Origin: Isoetes taiwanensis
Taxonomy: Eukaryota; Streptophyta; Lycopodiopsida; Isoetales; Isoetaceae
Length of the DNA: 64,000 bases
Direction: 5' to 3'
Assembly: GCA_021234155.1 (NCBI GenBank)
Contig: JAJEKV010000106.1
Location: forward strand, 1,191,002 to 1,255,001
The notes beneath the pieces were generated by a model. It saw only the letters and a program-made list of their open reading frames with translations, searched no databases and was not told where the DNA came from. The position numbers and the translations under genes were made by a program. Positions 1 through 10,467 of the stretch are shown in pieces; the first letter of the stretch is position 1; each line of letters starts with the position of its first letter.

Positions 1-1525
1 TAAGGGAGCGAAAATTAATGGGAATTTGCATCAAACAGGTACAGATTCTAGTCCTAATGTAGATTCTCAGCCTCGGACAAATGATAGTGCTTGGAAGTCA
101 TCTGATTCTGTTACAAAAGTTTCATATCAAAGATCTAGTGATTGGCTTTGTAAGGATATATCTAATGCATCTAGAAAGGCAAGGGTAGCATCTGCTTTAC
201 AGGTATTGTCTGAAGGGAGTAAGGAGGTTGTCTGCAATTTTGGACACATTGAAAGCCCGACAGTTTCAGCTTCAGCAGCAGTTGCCTCCAGATGACATAT
301 TTTACCAGTCTGATTGTCAGAGTGTGGTTCAAGCTTCTGGTATTCCTGTGGTTGAGGTGGACCATCAAGCTCATATTAAGTGTGCTGAGAACTTATCTTC
401 CTGTGCAGTTCTTGGGTATTTTACTGGTGGTTATTTAGATTTTTCTCGGTTTCGTATTTGGTTATCTCGGCTTTTGAGACGCCTTCAACTTCCCCCTTTT
501 CAGTCCATCAAGTTGTTGGCAAAAAACTTTGTTCTTATTATGTTTGAAAGCAGTGATGCAATAGACTCTTTGGTATCAAGAGGGATTGATCCACTTGGTG
601 GAGAATATATGATGTACCAGTATTATTCTCCTGGCTTCACACCAGATATAGTTCATGCATTAAAGATGCCTTGCTGGTTCTCGATACCTAATCTTCCTCC
701 TGATCTAATGGCTCATCAATTTCTAGTTGCAATTGCAATGGGACTTGGGGTTCATATCTCACACTCCATCATGAATGGTCCAAGAATTTGTGTTTCTATA
801 CCAGTGGACTCGCCTTTACCAGATTGTATAGTTGTGAAGAGCGGACCTTGGTATAAAAAGCTGGATCTCAAGCTTCTGAATGGTCCAGAATTAGCCCGTT
901 TGTTTCCTGATAAGGAGGCTTTTCTTAGCTTTCGTCGAGGTACTCGTGCGTCTCAGGTATGTGTTCAACATTCTTCCCAAGTTCAAGCTCCCACTGTTAT
1001 TTCTTCATCTATACATGATCAACCTTTGCCGGTTGCTTTGTATTCTTCGGCTATGGAAGATGCTCTAGATACAGTTCCGGTGGTGTCATCCTTAGCACCA
1101 TCGGCTGCAGCTATAGTTCCTACTACTCTCCACGTTGCAGCTTCTGCCTCTCATGCTTCTGAGGTTGTTATGGCTGATGGTCCTAATCTTCAGTGCATTA
1201 AAGAGCCATGGCAACAGGTTAATTGGAAGAAGGCAGCGCAGAAGAAGTCTGTGATATCATCTCATGAGGCTATCCTGCCTCGCACTATTCAATGGCATGA
1301 GAATTTGATGTCTGTTGATGATCATCTCGATGACGTAGAACATGATGTCTGTGATGAGGCCATTAAATGCCTCAAGGTGGCACAGGGATTATGATTATAC
1401 TCTGTGTATGGGTGGTTTTGCTTAGTGGACTATTTCGTCCTCTAGGTTTTGAGTCCCATGTCACAGATCTCTTGTATGTATCTTGATTTTCCTTGATAAT
1501 AAATTGTCGTTCTTCAAAAAAAAAA
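1..1525 (+). mobile_element. L1-type retroelement, ORF1 plus 3' UTR and poly(A)
   Basis: The window opens inside a reading frame that ends at 1394, followed by about 120 bases of T-rich 3' UTR and a ten-base A run at 1516-1525. The bases before the A run (TTGATAATAAA, then TTC) resemble the ends of two other poly(A) insertions here (22,044 and 47,800), which suggests a shared L1-type retroposition machinery. No reverse transcriptase ORF2 lies between ORF1 and the poly(A). The copy is therefore an ORF1-only, non-autonomous element or a retroposed ORF1 mRNA. Its 5' end and any target duplication lie outside the window. Confidence 0.7.
2..1394 (+). pseudogene. DUF4283-type L1 ORF1 (gag-like), one frameshift
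   Basis: The frame is open from base 2 to about 228, then must shift frame to continue to the stop at 1392-1394; overlap of the two frames at 228-295 hides the exact site. The central part (codons from about 400 to 930) has the two-part layout of plant DUF4283 proteins: a hydrophobic stretch FVLIMFESSDAI, then MPCWFSIPNLPPDLMAHQ, then a strand reading RICVSIPVDSPLPDCIVV. In that family this domain is the RNA-binding N-terminal part of LINE ORF1 or gag-like proteins, normally followed by a CCHC zinc knuckle. No clear knuckle is visible here, and the tail is Ser/Val/Ala-rich. Codons look protein-like throughout, so decay is recent or slight. A host gene derived from such an ORF is possible, but the frameshift and the adjacent poly(A) argue for an element copy. 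Confidence 0.65.
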
Positions 1526-2145
1526 TATATTACTAGATACAAATATATCAAAGCATCCAAAAGGGAGAATTGTATGGATATTTGATTAATGTTGTTATGT
1601 TGCTAGGAAAGAAATTTGGCCCCAATAACAGTATGCAACAGAGTTGTTTTAAACACCCATTTTTACTCATTAATTGTACAAATACATATGGTTTTCAAAA
1701 AATTCCCTTCATAGCTAAATTATTAAGGAGATCCTAAAGATCATTGTAGTAGAGATATTCGTTCCTAAAATATTTTAACTCTCCAATGGCATTTAAAAAT
1801 GCACAAATGCTCACAAATTTGGAAGAATGGGTATTTCCGTAAGATCAAAGTGTAAGAAAGACGTTAATCACTCTATTTGTGAGTTTACTCTCTTTATTTG
1901 TGAGGAACTGGTAGCATCACTATTTCTAGTATACACAACAATAGAGGAACAAAAAAGCAACCAGGACTACATTCTCTGCACATAGGAGGACTACATTCCC
2001 TGCGGATCATTTGAAACCATTGGGACTACAAAGAGCATTGAAAATGGTAAAAAGCACGTGTTCTTTTTGTCAATTTTAAAATCCTATGGGTGGTTTTTTT
2101 TATTTTTTCTGCAAAAACAACACGTGAAACAACACTACTTTTAAG
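1526..2145. other. AT-rich stretch without a recognised feature
   Basis: AT-rich DNA with short homopolymers. I see no coding frame, RNA gene or repeat boundary, apart from its right edge abutting the tandem duplication. Confidence 0.6.
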
Positions 2146-3832
2146 AAATGACGTGTTAGTTTTTTTTAACTACACCTGAAAGTATTTATTTCTATAAAAC
2201 TATATGTGGATTTTATGTAAAACAATACTAAAAAACAACACCTATTTTTGAATAACCACATTTTTTTCTTAAAACCACATATTATTTTTTTGGGAAACCA
2301 ACAATTGAAAACAATATAGAAAAAAAAAAAAAAGAGACAACTACATGTAGTTTCTAGCAAAGTCGGATAAAATTCTCTACGTAGTTTTTCAGTGTAGTTT
2401 TTTTTTGGAAACAACAGTTAAAAACAACATGTGGGCCTGGGGGTCTATAATGGCGTGATAATACATTACATTACATTACATTAACAATCACATGTATTTT
2501 TTTCACGAAAGCAACACCTGAAAACTACAATTACTTTCAAAAAGCAACATGTCGAAACACATGTAATTCCTACATGTAGATAATTTTGACAAAATTCTAC
2601 ACGTAGAGTTTTTACAAAAAAACTACACGTATAAAAGTTTGACAAAAAACTACACGTTGTTTCTAGCATATCCGGACAAAAAACAACACGTAGTTTTTTG
2701 ATGTTGTTTTTTAGCAAAAAAGACACTGAAAAACATGTGGACCCAGTTTTGGGGTGGTAGTGTACTATTTTGCATGCACCATGCAGCTTATTTGTCTAAA
2801 GAGCAAGGATAAAACTTGTAAAGATGTGAAACCATTTGCGCTTTGATGCTTATGTCCTCTCTTTCCATCTTTGACGTCATGCATGCATCCTCCATATCTA
2901 GAGGTTGCAAGTAGGAATTTTATATTGCTCTATATAGGTTCTGCTGTGGGAGGTATATGCAGAGGTACATTTGATTTAAATATTGCTCTGGAAGCAATAG
3001 CATGGAAATGACGTGTTAGTTTTTTTTTAACTACACCTGAAAGTATTTATTTCTATAAAACTATATGTGGATTTTATGTAAAACAATACTAAAAAACAAC
3101 ACCTATTTTTGAATAACCACATTTTTTTCTTAAAACCACATATTATTTTTTTGGGAAACCAACAATTGAAAACAATATAGAAAAAAAAAAAAGAGACAAC
3201 TACATGTAGTTTCTAGCAAAGTCGGACAAAATTCTCTACGTAGTTTTTCAGTGTAGTTTTTTTTGGAAACAACAGTTAAAAACAACATGTGGACTTTTTA
3301 AGTTTTATTAACAATCACATGTATTTTTTTCACGAAAGCAACACGTGAAAACTACAACTACTTTCAAAAAGCAACAAGTCGAAACACATGTAATTCCTAC
3401 ATGTAGATAATTTTGACAAAATTCTACACGTAGAGTTTTTACAAAAAAACTACACGTATAAAAGTTTGACAAAAAACTACACGTTGTTTCTAGCATATCC
3501 GGACAAAAAACAACACGTAGTTTTTTGGTGTTGTTTTTTAGCAAAAAAGACACTGAAAAACATGTGGACCCAGTTTTGGGGTGGTAGTGTACTATTTTGC
3601 ATGCACCATGCAGCTTATTTGTCTAAAGAGCAAGGATAAAACTTGTAAAGATGTGAAACCATTTGCGCTTTGATGCTTATGTCCTCTCTTTCCATCTTTG
3701 ACGTCATGCATGCATCCTCCATATCTAGAGGTTGCAAGTAGGAATTTTATATTGCTCTATATAGGTTCTGCTGTGGGAGGTATATGCAGAGGTACATTTG
3801 ATTTAAATATTGCTCTGGAAGCAATAGCATGA
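2146..3832 (+). repeat. Tandem duplication, two units of about 860 and 825 bp
   Basis: The sequence from 2146 to about 3005 is repeated almost base for base from 3006 to 3832. Both units start at GAAATGACGTGTTAG and end at GGAAGCAATAGCATG. Unit 1 differs mainly by an extra piece at about 2432-2483 containing an ATTAC microsatellite (2462-2483). Unit 2 has a short TTTTTAAGTTTTA segment there. Each unit is rich in T and A runs broken by many CTACACGTAG, ACACGTG and TACACGT motifs on both strands. Near identity suggests a recent unequal exchange. The minus-strand frames at 2481-2726 and 3308-3553 are paralogous shadows rich in Cys and Phe; I do not regard them as genes. Confidence 0.9.
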
Positions 3833-3923
3833 GTTCATAATGTTGTTGAATTCACTATAATATGGGCTATATTGTGATGTTACATAATTTGGAGCAGCTA
3901 TAATTTATAACATATATATGCAA

Positions 3924-3967
3924 TAAGAATAGAATAGAATAGAATAGAATAGAATAGAATAGAATAA
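3924..3967 (+). repeat. (AGAAT)n microsatellite
   Basis: About eight perfect AGAAT units. The same pentamer, on the other strand TTCTA, forms the 3' tail of the LINEs at 57,037 and 62,278, so this may be the relic of a LINE tail. Two further units occur at about 4246. Confidence 0.85.
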
Positions 3968-5156
3968 TAAGGAGGGTTTATAGACTCATGAATAGTTCAC
4001 TTCTCAATAGAGAATATGTGCCTCTCACTGAACCTGATATTGCAAAGACAATATGCACTGCAAAACCTAAAGAGCAGATACATAGTGTCCGTTGCATAGT
4101 ATTTTGCAGTGAACTGAGAGATATTGAACTGCAAGTTATGTCTGCCCTAGGGTTTTGGTAACAATAGCTGATGTCTATTAAAGTTGTAGCAACTAAACTT
4201 TCACCATCTTGGATATGTGTAATGATCCATTTAATTCTAGCTTAAATAGAATAGAATAGACATCTTATAAAACGAAATTAAACAAATTATAGATTCATCT
4301 ATGTTGGTTGAATTTATGCTGACAGGCCTATAAGAGAAGTTAAAATCTCTACAGTGCTAAACAACGTCAACCAAGCATGACCAAGTACATATTTATAGGT
4401 GCTATGGGCTTGCATGCCAAACAATTGGGCTTGCATGACCAAACAATTGAGCTATGTAGTGCATTGCAGGAATTCTTTCTACAAATACTGCATTACTTAT
4501 CGTAGTACAAGAAGGGTCCTAACAAAATAAAAGGAGCTTTAACCATATCTATTATGAGTTTGGTTTGCTTTGAAGGAGCAATGCCCCAAGAACATGCCTC
4601 AGTGGAGAAACAAGTGGCAACATAAAAAAAAGTTGACAACAATAAACTAACAAGTTAGGACTGTAAATTATGTCTACTATTTCTCTGAATTGCCTTTTAA
4701 TAGGTCCAAGAAGCATAATCTAGCATCTACAATGAGCTGCTATTCCAGATGTGGAAGCATTAGCATATATATTTAGGTCCACCTTGCATATGCATTAGTT
4801 CATCTTCTTATATAGAGACAATGAGTCTTGGCACAACCTCCTCTTTGGAAAGTAATTGTATGGGAGAAGGTAGCAGAGAACTTGCCTCTTAGAGTGGGAG
4901 TTGGTGTTATAGAAAGGATGTCGTGGGATTGTCAAGAGGATATTTACAAAGGCAAGTACTTTATCCGCTCCATATAGCATCTCCTTTTAGCTCCACGGCC
5001 TCTCCCACTGCCAAATGGATGGCAATTGTAGATCTCAGAACTATGGGCTCATACATCTAGGTGTATGGGCCCCAGCTAAGCAAAAGGCATTTCATTTGGG
5101 GTCTGGTTGATTATTGTGGTCAATCTAGAAGAGTCAAAGGCTGCTACATATTCTAA
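3968..5156. other. Unassigned intergenic DNA
   Basis: No coding frame longer than about 60 codons and no family recognised. A short direct repeat around GCTTGCATG(A)CCAAACAATTG occurs at about 4409-4450. Confidence 0.5.
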
Positions 5157-5922
5157 ACGAGGTGCACCTGGACTACCACAATCGTCGGATTCACCGATCC
5201 TACGACCCAGATTGTATGTTGGGGCCTCTGGTCACCTTTCGTTTCGCTTATAATCATTTATGATTGGAGACGTCTATGATTTTGAAATATGAAATACGAG
5301 TTTGCCTAAGGTTTTGAGGGAATATCGAACCTCTATACGGCTTTGTCTATGATTTTAGAATATGAAATACGGGGGCTAGAACCTCTACCAAAATAACTCA
5401 ATGTCCTAATAAGACTACTTTAACCAATATACCCAGTGAGCTAATGTGATTATTTTTTATCTTGAATCTATGCTCTCTTTTTTTTTTATATAACAACCCG
5501 TTCAATTGTTTTAGGGGTATATGGTCTATGATTTCAGGACTTGTTATTTTTACATCCATATCAAATCCCCTTGGAACCCACTGTTATGATTGGAGGCGCC
5601 TATGATTTTGAAATATGAAATACGAGTTCGCCTAAGGTTTTGAGATAATATTGAACCTCTATACGGCTTTGTCTATGATTTTAGAATATGAAATATGGGG
5701 GCTCGAATCTCTATCAAAATAACTCAATATCCTAATAAAGCTACTTTAACCAATATACTCAGTAAGCTAATGTGATTATTTTTTATCTTGAATATATTGC
5801 TCTTTTTTTTTATATATAACAACCCGTTCAATTGTTTTAGGGATATATGATCTATGGTTTTAGGAATTATTATTCTTACATCCATATCAAATCCCTCTGG
5901 AACCCCTGTTATCATGCCAACA
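5157..5922 (-). repeat. Small LTR-like repeat (family S), two tandem copies
   Basis: Copy 1 has TGTTGG at 5217; copy 2 ends in CCAACA at 5917-5922; a segment starting TGATTGGAG is repeated about 330 bp apart (near 5255 and 5586). The TGTTGG and CCAACA ends, the size of about 360 bp and an internal TATA-like run (TTATATATAAAA on the minus strand) suggest a small LTR. The 60 bp outside TGTTGG (5157-5216) is conserved in the copies at 58,200 and 63,225, so it probably belongs to the element's internal region. Inside the unit is a tRNA-like piece with a GGTTCGAGCCCCC box. No coding capacity. Confidence 0.55.
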
Positions 5923-5935
5923 TATTCACATAGAT

Positions 5936-6032
5936 TCAAGATAAAAAATAATCACATTAGCTCACTGGGTATATTGGTTAAAGTAGTCTATTAGGACATT
6001 GAGTTATTTTAGTAGAGGTTCGAGCCCCCGTA
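5936..6032 (+). repeat. Family S fragment, inverted relative to its neighbour
   Basis: It repeats, in reverse orientation, the part of family S carrying TAGCTCACTGGG and GGTTCGAGCCCCC, which resemble RNA polymerase III A and B boxes about 57 nt apart. With the copy at 5586-5922 it forms an inverted repeat that could fold back. Confidence 0.6.
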
Positions 6033-7040
6033 TTCACAGTGACATAATACGCATACGGAAATGAATAAGGGGACCCAAAAATGAATACGGAATACGAATA
6101 CGTGAAATACGTATACGGAGAATACGGAATATTCTCTTAGAATATTCCATAAAATATCATATTTGTACTTGATCTTATCAGCTTAATCTCTATTTTTTAA
6201 ATATGAAAACTGTAAATTCTTCTATTGCAATAATAACAACATTAAGGGACGTCCAACGACTTACTAACTTAGTTAGTACAACGATTCAAAAAAAAAGGAA
6301 CATCGAACAAACTGAACATCAATGCCAAGAACACCAAAAAGAGAAATTTATGGGCAGAAGCAACCGGATCAAGCCTTAGAAGGCGATCCATTTAAAAAGC
6401 ATCCTACATATAAATAAAATGCCAATCATTGATTTTCTTGTATGGAAATTGCTTTGAAATTTTGTCATTCAAAGGAAAAGTACTTGGTCGAAAGCTTTGT
6501 TATCGAAGTGGCAGAAAGCAAATCTAAAAGTAGGAAGTAAATGCAATGGTAATGGAGTAGTATTGCGAAAGTCTAGTGTACATTGTTGTGCGAAAGAGAA
6601 CTATTTTTTGAAAAGGGCTCTTTAATTTTGATAAGATCTCTTCATATCAGTACAAGAATAATGATCGTTACACAAGACCAGCAAAATCTGAGGAGCATGG
6701 ATTAGCAGGATGCTTGTAATAATACTCAACATGGGTTTCTCAACTCCTAGTTGAAGTTTTCTATGTACCTTATTTGTTTTCTTGTCTTGAAAGCAGTCTT
6801 AGTCAAGGCGATAACACTGCACCAAATAATTGTTTTGGATCAAGATCCTTATCTTATGTGAGCCATAGTCATAGTCCAGCCTCATGAGAACGTGATCTGA
6901 CTGACTCTATTTAGAGAGCAAAGCCAAGCCTCAAGGCCAACTAGCAACATGTTGCATTGCAAGGAGAGATCAACCAGTAAAACCTTGCAAGTGTGAAATT
7001 ATTGATGCTGCCAAACCTTAATAAAATGAATCCTCTTTCT
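6033..7040. other. Unassigned DNA with a short ATACG-rich patch
   Basis: From 6040 to 6135 the motif ATACG recurs many times with variable spacing (GAATACGG, CGTATACGG), like a decayed short tandem array. The rest is AT-rich with no recognised feature. The last few hundred bases could be the 3' UTR of the minus-strand fragment that follows. Confidence 0.45.
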
Positions 7041-7042
7041 TA

Positions 7043-7399
7043 CTATGAGGAGTCCTGACATGAATTAGAAGCAGCACTAGGCATCAGCAACTTATGAAGC
7101 AATATTCCTGCTGCTACACTGACATTTAAGCTGTCTACTACTCCAAATAATTGTTTTGGGTCAGGCTCCTTTTTATAATCAGGAATGTCCTCACCGTCTT
7201 CTGCTGGAGCTGGTTGGCTTTCTAAATTGCTTTCAATTTCACCTTCTATGCTGTTCTCTATAGATTTATCTTGATATTCCAAATTGCTTCTCATTTTTTT
7301 GCTCGTAGAATTTCCTGCCATATGACTACCCCAAATTCTGACTACCCCAAAACTTCTGCTTAGAACATTCGTAGCTCTTTTGAAGACCTTTTTGTCCAT
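7043..7399 (-). pseudogene. C-terminal exon of a SpoU/RlmB-like rRNA/tRNA 2'-O-methyltransferase
   Basis: A 118-codon minus-strand frame ends with LFGVVDSLNVSVAAGILLHK followed by about 17 residues and a stop. The core DSLNVSVAAGILL is the signature of motif 3 in the SpoU (TrmH/RlmB) family, which lines the knotted SAM-binding site and lies near the C terminus of these enzymes, which 2'-O-methylate rRNA or tRNA. Upstream of the motif is an acidic, low-complexity insert (residues about 30-85), and the conserved motifs 1 and 2 are not in this frame, so only the last exon is visible. A second coherent frame overlaps at 7360-7503. No upstream exons were identified with confidence, so this may be a decayed gene copy or the 3' end of a gene with long introns. 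Confidence 0.4.
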
Positions 7400-7503
7400 T
7401 CTGCTACCTGCCCTTCTTCAGCCAAATCCTCCTCAATCTGTTCCTTCTGCCACTTGGGCGCTTGCTTGCCTGCCGGATATCGGCTTTCAAGCCCCTTTAG
7501 TTC
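7360..7503 (-). pseudogene. Short conserved-looking coding fragment upstream of the methyltransferase end
   Basis: A 47-codon open stretch with protein-like composition (residues GLESRYPAGKQAPKWQKEQI, then an acidic EEDLAEEGQ, then EWTKRSSKEL). It ends at a stop at 7360-7362 and overlaps the methyltransferase frame in another phase. It could be an earlier exon of the same gene joined through a frameshift or an unrecognised splice, or an unrelated gene fragment. I do not recognise the product. Confidence 0.3.
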
Positions 7504-7599
7504 CTACTCCACTGGAGGGCGCGCTCAAGCATGAATCATGCTGCGAAGATAAGCCATTTTTTTTGGGTCCAAATGCTTGGATTCTGTGTTCTTAAGCTA

Positions 7600-9299
7600 T
7601 CCTTCCTTTAAAACGAAGTGGGTTTATTGATTCCTGCTTTAAATGGAAGTGGGTTAAGCAGCTTCCGCTTTAAAATCAATTGGATTAAAATGATTCCCTG
7701 TGTTTAGCTCCCTGAGTAAACATGACATGCCCCTTTTTTTGGGAAGGAAGATTCTGTTTAGAAGATTTACCCGAAGGAAGGCGCTTGCCAGAGTCGAAAG
7801 GGGGATAATCTACCGCTGTGTCTAAATCTGAAGCAAAGAAAATATGTGACGGAAAAAACAAGCTTACAATACAAAGCCCTGTACCCCGCCATTGTATAGC
7901 CCCGGGGTGACTTCGGGCAACGAGAGCTGTTGGATAAGCATATTCACCCCTTATTCCTTAATCTACACCGTACACAAAGTTCCTCGTTTGTGGGGTATGG
8001 ATGTAGTGCCTGCACAAGTGCCATATATTAAGAAAAAATATTTGGTATTAGCCTGTACTATTGATGATGTGCATGATAAGTGGTATTTTGAATAACAAAT
8101 CTATGCGGAATTTGTATCTCTAGAACAACAACAATAGCGATTTGACTCATTATATCCAACTACACTTTCAAACTTCCTCGTGTACTGTAGCACAAATTGA
8201 GGTTCCTTCCAAAATCTACAACAGATCGCTAGCAAACTGATTAGAATATATTCTGGGAGAAAACCTAGATTCTGGAAGTCAACTGAACAGATTGGTTTGG
8301 GCAACCTGCAAACAAATCAAATAAATGACTAGGAACAATATATGATATACATCACACCAAGAATGTCGCAAAAGAGAAAGACAATTCAGACCAGTTCTTG
8401 GCAATTACAGAGGACGCATCATAAGACCCTTCAAGAAGATCCAGTGGGCATTGGAGGAAGAATTTTGAATTGATAAAAAAAGTGGTAGATCAAACAACAC
8501 CATACAAGACGAAATGGAGTATGGAAGAAGTTGAAATTAAACAAAGGGCAAAACGTTCTCCTATGTGGCCGGCTGTGTTATTACAGCCCTGTAGACCAGG
8601 CTATGGCCTATAACCTTTTGCTTGCACTACGATTGAATGTTTCTTTTTTTTTTCCTACTTGCCTTTGATCCACAACAAGAATTTGATCTCAAGCCATAAA
8701 CAGAAATTAGGGTAACCATAGTTTCGATCACTTTGTTAGATACTCATTGTGCTATTTTTGTTTGGATGTACATGGTCGACAATCCTGAGCATCGACAATT
8801 TTCTAGGTAAAAATATAACATCTGATGAAATACCTGATAAAGAAAATCGTTTCCAGACATGTCTCTCTGTGGCTCTATTCTATTCTATTCTATTCTATTT
8901 CGAAACTCAAGAAATAAGATCATATCCAGAAATGGCTTAACATGTCTGACTTCGGCTCTATATCGAAATTCAAGGAATAAAGATGCAGTGAATGACTTGC
9001 CATGGTTGTAGGCTTCCAGTTGCTCCTTTGTCATTTCTTTTGCACGAACCCGAACCATGCTATTTTCTCGGTGAAAGAAACAAGGGCACCCCTTCTTGAA
9101 GCACAGAACCCTAAAGTAGGAGCTCTCGAGCCTGTATGCCATGAAGCTAGATATTTTTGAAAAAATGGATTGACAAATGCCAAAAAAAAAATTTGAAAAT
9201 ATATGTGCACTCTAGATGTACATATTAGTATGTCAACTCGAACGCATCAATAAATCATAGCAACATCATATTGAAAAGCGTATAAAAGTACAAAGAAAA
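7600..9299. other. Unassigned DNA, no supported gene
   Basis: At 7610-7680 a short motif (AAGTGGGTT near CTGCTTTAAA) is repeated with variation. Frames at 7892-8095, 8101-8304 and 8885-9142 are short. The minus-strand frame at 9142-8885 begins with a plausible start and protein-like composition, but I recognise no family. A (TATTC)n microsatellite lies inside at 8874-8899. Confidence 0.4.
8874..8899 (+). repeat. (TATTC)n microsatellite
   Basis: Five pentamer units preceded by TCTGTGGCTC. That flank resembles the GTGGACAATAAAAACTC that precedes the same pentamer in the LINE tail at 57,020, so this may be a bare LINE tail. Confidence 0.75.
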
Positions 9300-10060
9300 C
9301 CCCTTGTTATTATGCTAGATATTAGCAATATAATGTTCTATAACGTTGTAGGTGCTTATGAATAAGGACCTCAATCCAAATAGAAAGATTTTACAAATGT
9401 TACAAAGAGAGGCTTGTTTTAGATGCCTATATATAAGCCCTTGAATCTAAAATTAGAAACTTTAAGCTCCAACCAAAATAGAGTTTCCATTAATCTAGAC
9501 ATTCATGTGTACCAAAATAGAAAGCTTTCAAAAATCTTGCAAAGAGAATGTTCCTTAATTCTTTAGAATGCTACACATGCATAGGTGTAAGTACCTCAAG
9601 CCCAAAATTAGAAGGTTTTCAAAATTGCTAGATGCCATGGGTAAGTACCTTGAGCCCAAAATAAAAAGTCTTAACAATGTCTTCTATAATGTTGTAACCT
9701 CAAACCCAAAGTAGCAACATGGATGTTCTAGAATGTTGTAGACACACATAAATAGCAACATTGGTAAGCACTTCAAGCCCAAATAGAAAGTTTGGACTCC
9801 AATGAAAATAAAATGTTTGTAAAATTGTTCTAAATGGTCTTATAAGTAAGCACCTAAATCTAAGAATTAAAAGTTTAAAGTTTGGGCTCTAATGAAAAGA
9901 AAGTGTTCTTGAACACTTTGTAGCATAAGATCTATGTGTAAGCACCGTAAGTCCATTAGAAGGTTTTAAAGAGATGGCTTAGAACACTCTAGAATGTTTT
10001 GAATATCTATATAAAAGCACCTCAAGCATTTTTTTAACCTATTTAAAGCTATAAAAACAA
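9300..10060 (+). repeat. Degenerate tandem array, period about 90-110 bp
   Basis: The phrases GTAAGCACCTCAAGCCCAAA, AGAAAGTTTT and TTCTAGAATGTTGTAG recur seven or eight times with loose spacing. The same phrases occur at the 3' side of repeat Z (25,390-25,540, 48,850-49,100 and 54,735-55,010), so this array and Z share ancestry. No coding frame. Confidence 0.65.
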
Positions 10061-10284
10061 AATGCAGGTGCGATGAACTTATCAAAAGAGAGGCATATGC
10101 AAACAAGATCCTGCCGAGTCCAAATCGCTATAAAAATCAAGTTAGAAGAATAAGAACAAAGAATAAAGATATCAAAGAAGAAAGGAAAAAAAAAAAAGAA
10201 GAAGAGGAGGATGAAATAGCAAAATAAGAAAGTAAAAAGAATCGAAGGAATAAAAGAAATAGAGAAGAAGAGAAGGGGGAAGAG

Positions 10285-10467
10285 AAGAGAATGAGAATGA
10301 GAATGATTTTTTATCGTCCACTGAGGCCAATCGGCCTATGGGACCCAAAGAAAAAAGTGTTTTCTCTAGATGCAATAATTATCCAACCTACCGGAATCGA
10401 ACCAGTGACCTAAGGATTGCTATGTCAACACTCCAGTCCTCCGCTCTACCAACTGAGCTAAGGTTGA
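10285..10467 (-). mobile_element. tRNA-Tyr-derived SINE with LINE-shared 3' tail
   Basis: Read on the minus strand, the element has three parts. The head is an intron-containing tRNA-Tyr-like sequence (10,467-10,382). A 34-base linker follows (10,381-10,348). The tail is 40 nt (10,347-10,308), identical to the 3' end of the LINE fragment at 18,557-18,518, and is followed by a CATTCT microsatellite (10,304-10,285). The flanks (about 10,240-10,275 and 10,474-10,505) resemble each other and could be a long imperfect target duplication, though both lie in purine-rich DNA. Sharing the 3' end with a LINE is known for SINEs mobilised by stringent LINE reverse transcriptases. Total length is about 160 bases plus tail. 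Confidence 0.75.
10382..10467 (-). tRNA. tRNA-Tyr-like sequence with intron, anticodon changed to GGA
   Basis: The 86-nt sequence folds as a cloverleaf. The acceptor arms are TCAACCT and AGGTTGG (one T:G pair) with discriminator A. An A box reads TAGCTCAGTTGG, and a T arm with B box reads GGTTCGATTCC. The body matches the plant tRNA-Tyr pattern, including a 13-nt intron (TGTTGACATAGCA) just 3' of the anticodon. The anticodon loop reads CTGGAG where functional tRNA-Tyr has CTGTAG, so the anticodon would be GGA instead of GTA. It is fused to a LINE-like tail, so I read it as the SINE promoter head and not as a working tRNA gene. Confidence 0.8.

Noticed and set aside
2481-3553. Paralogous Cys/Phe-rich 81-codon minus-strand frames in the tandem duplication
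   Set aside because: They differ only as expected from DNA duplication, with no start context, domain or codon bias.
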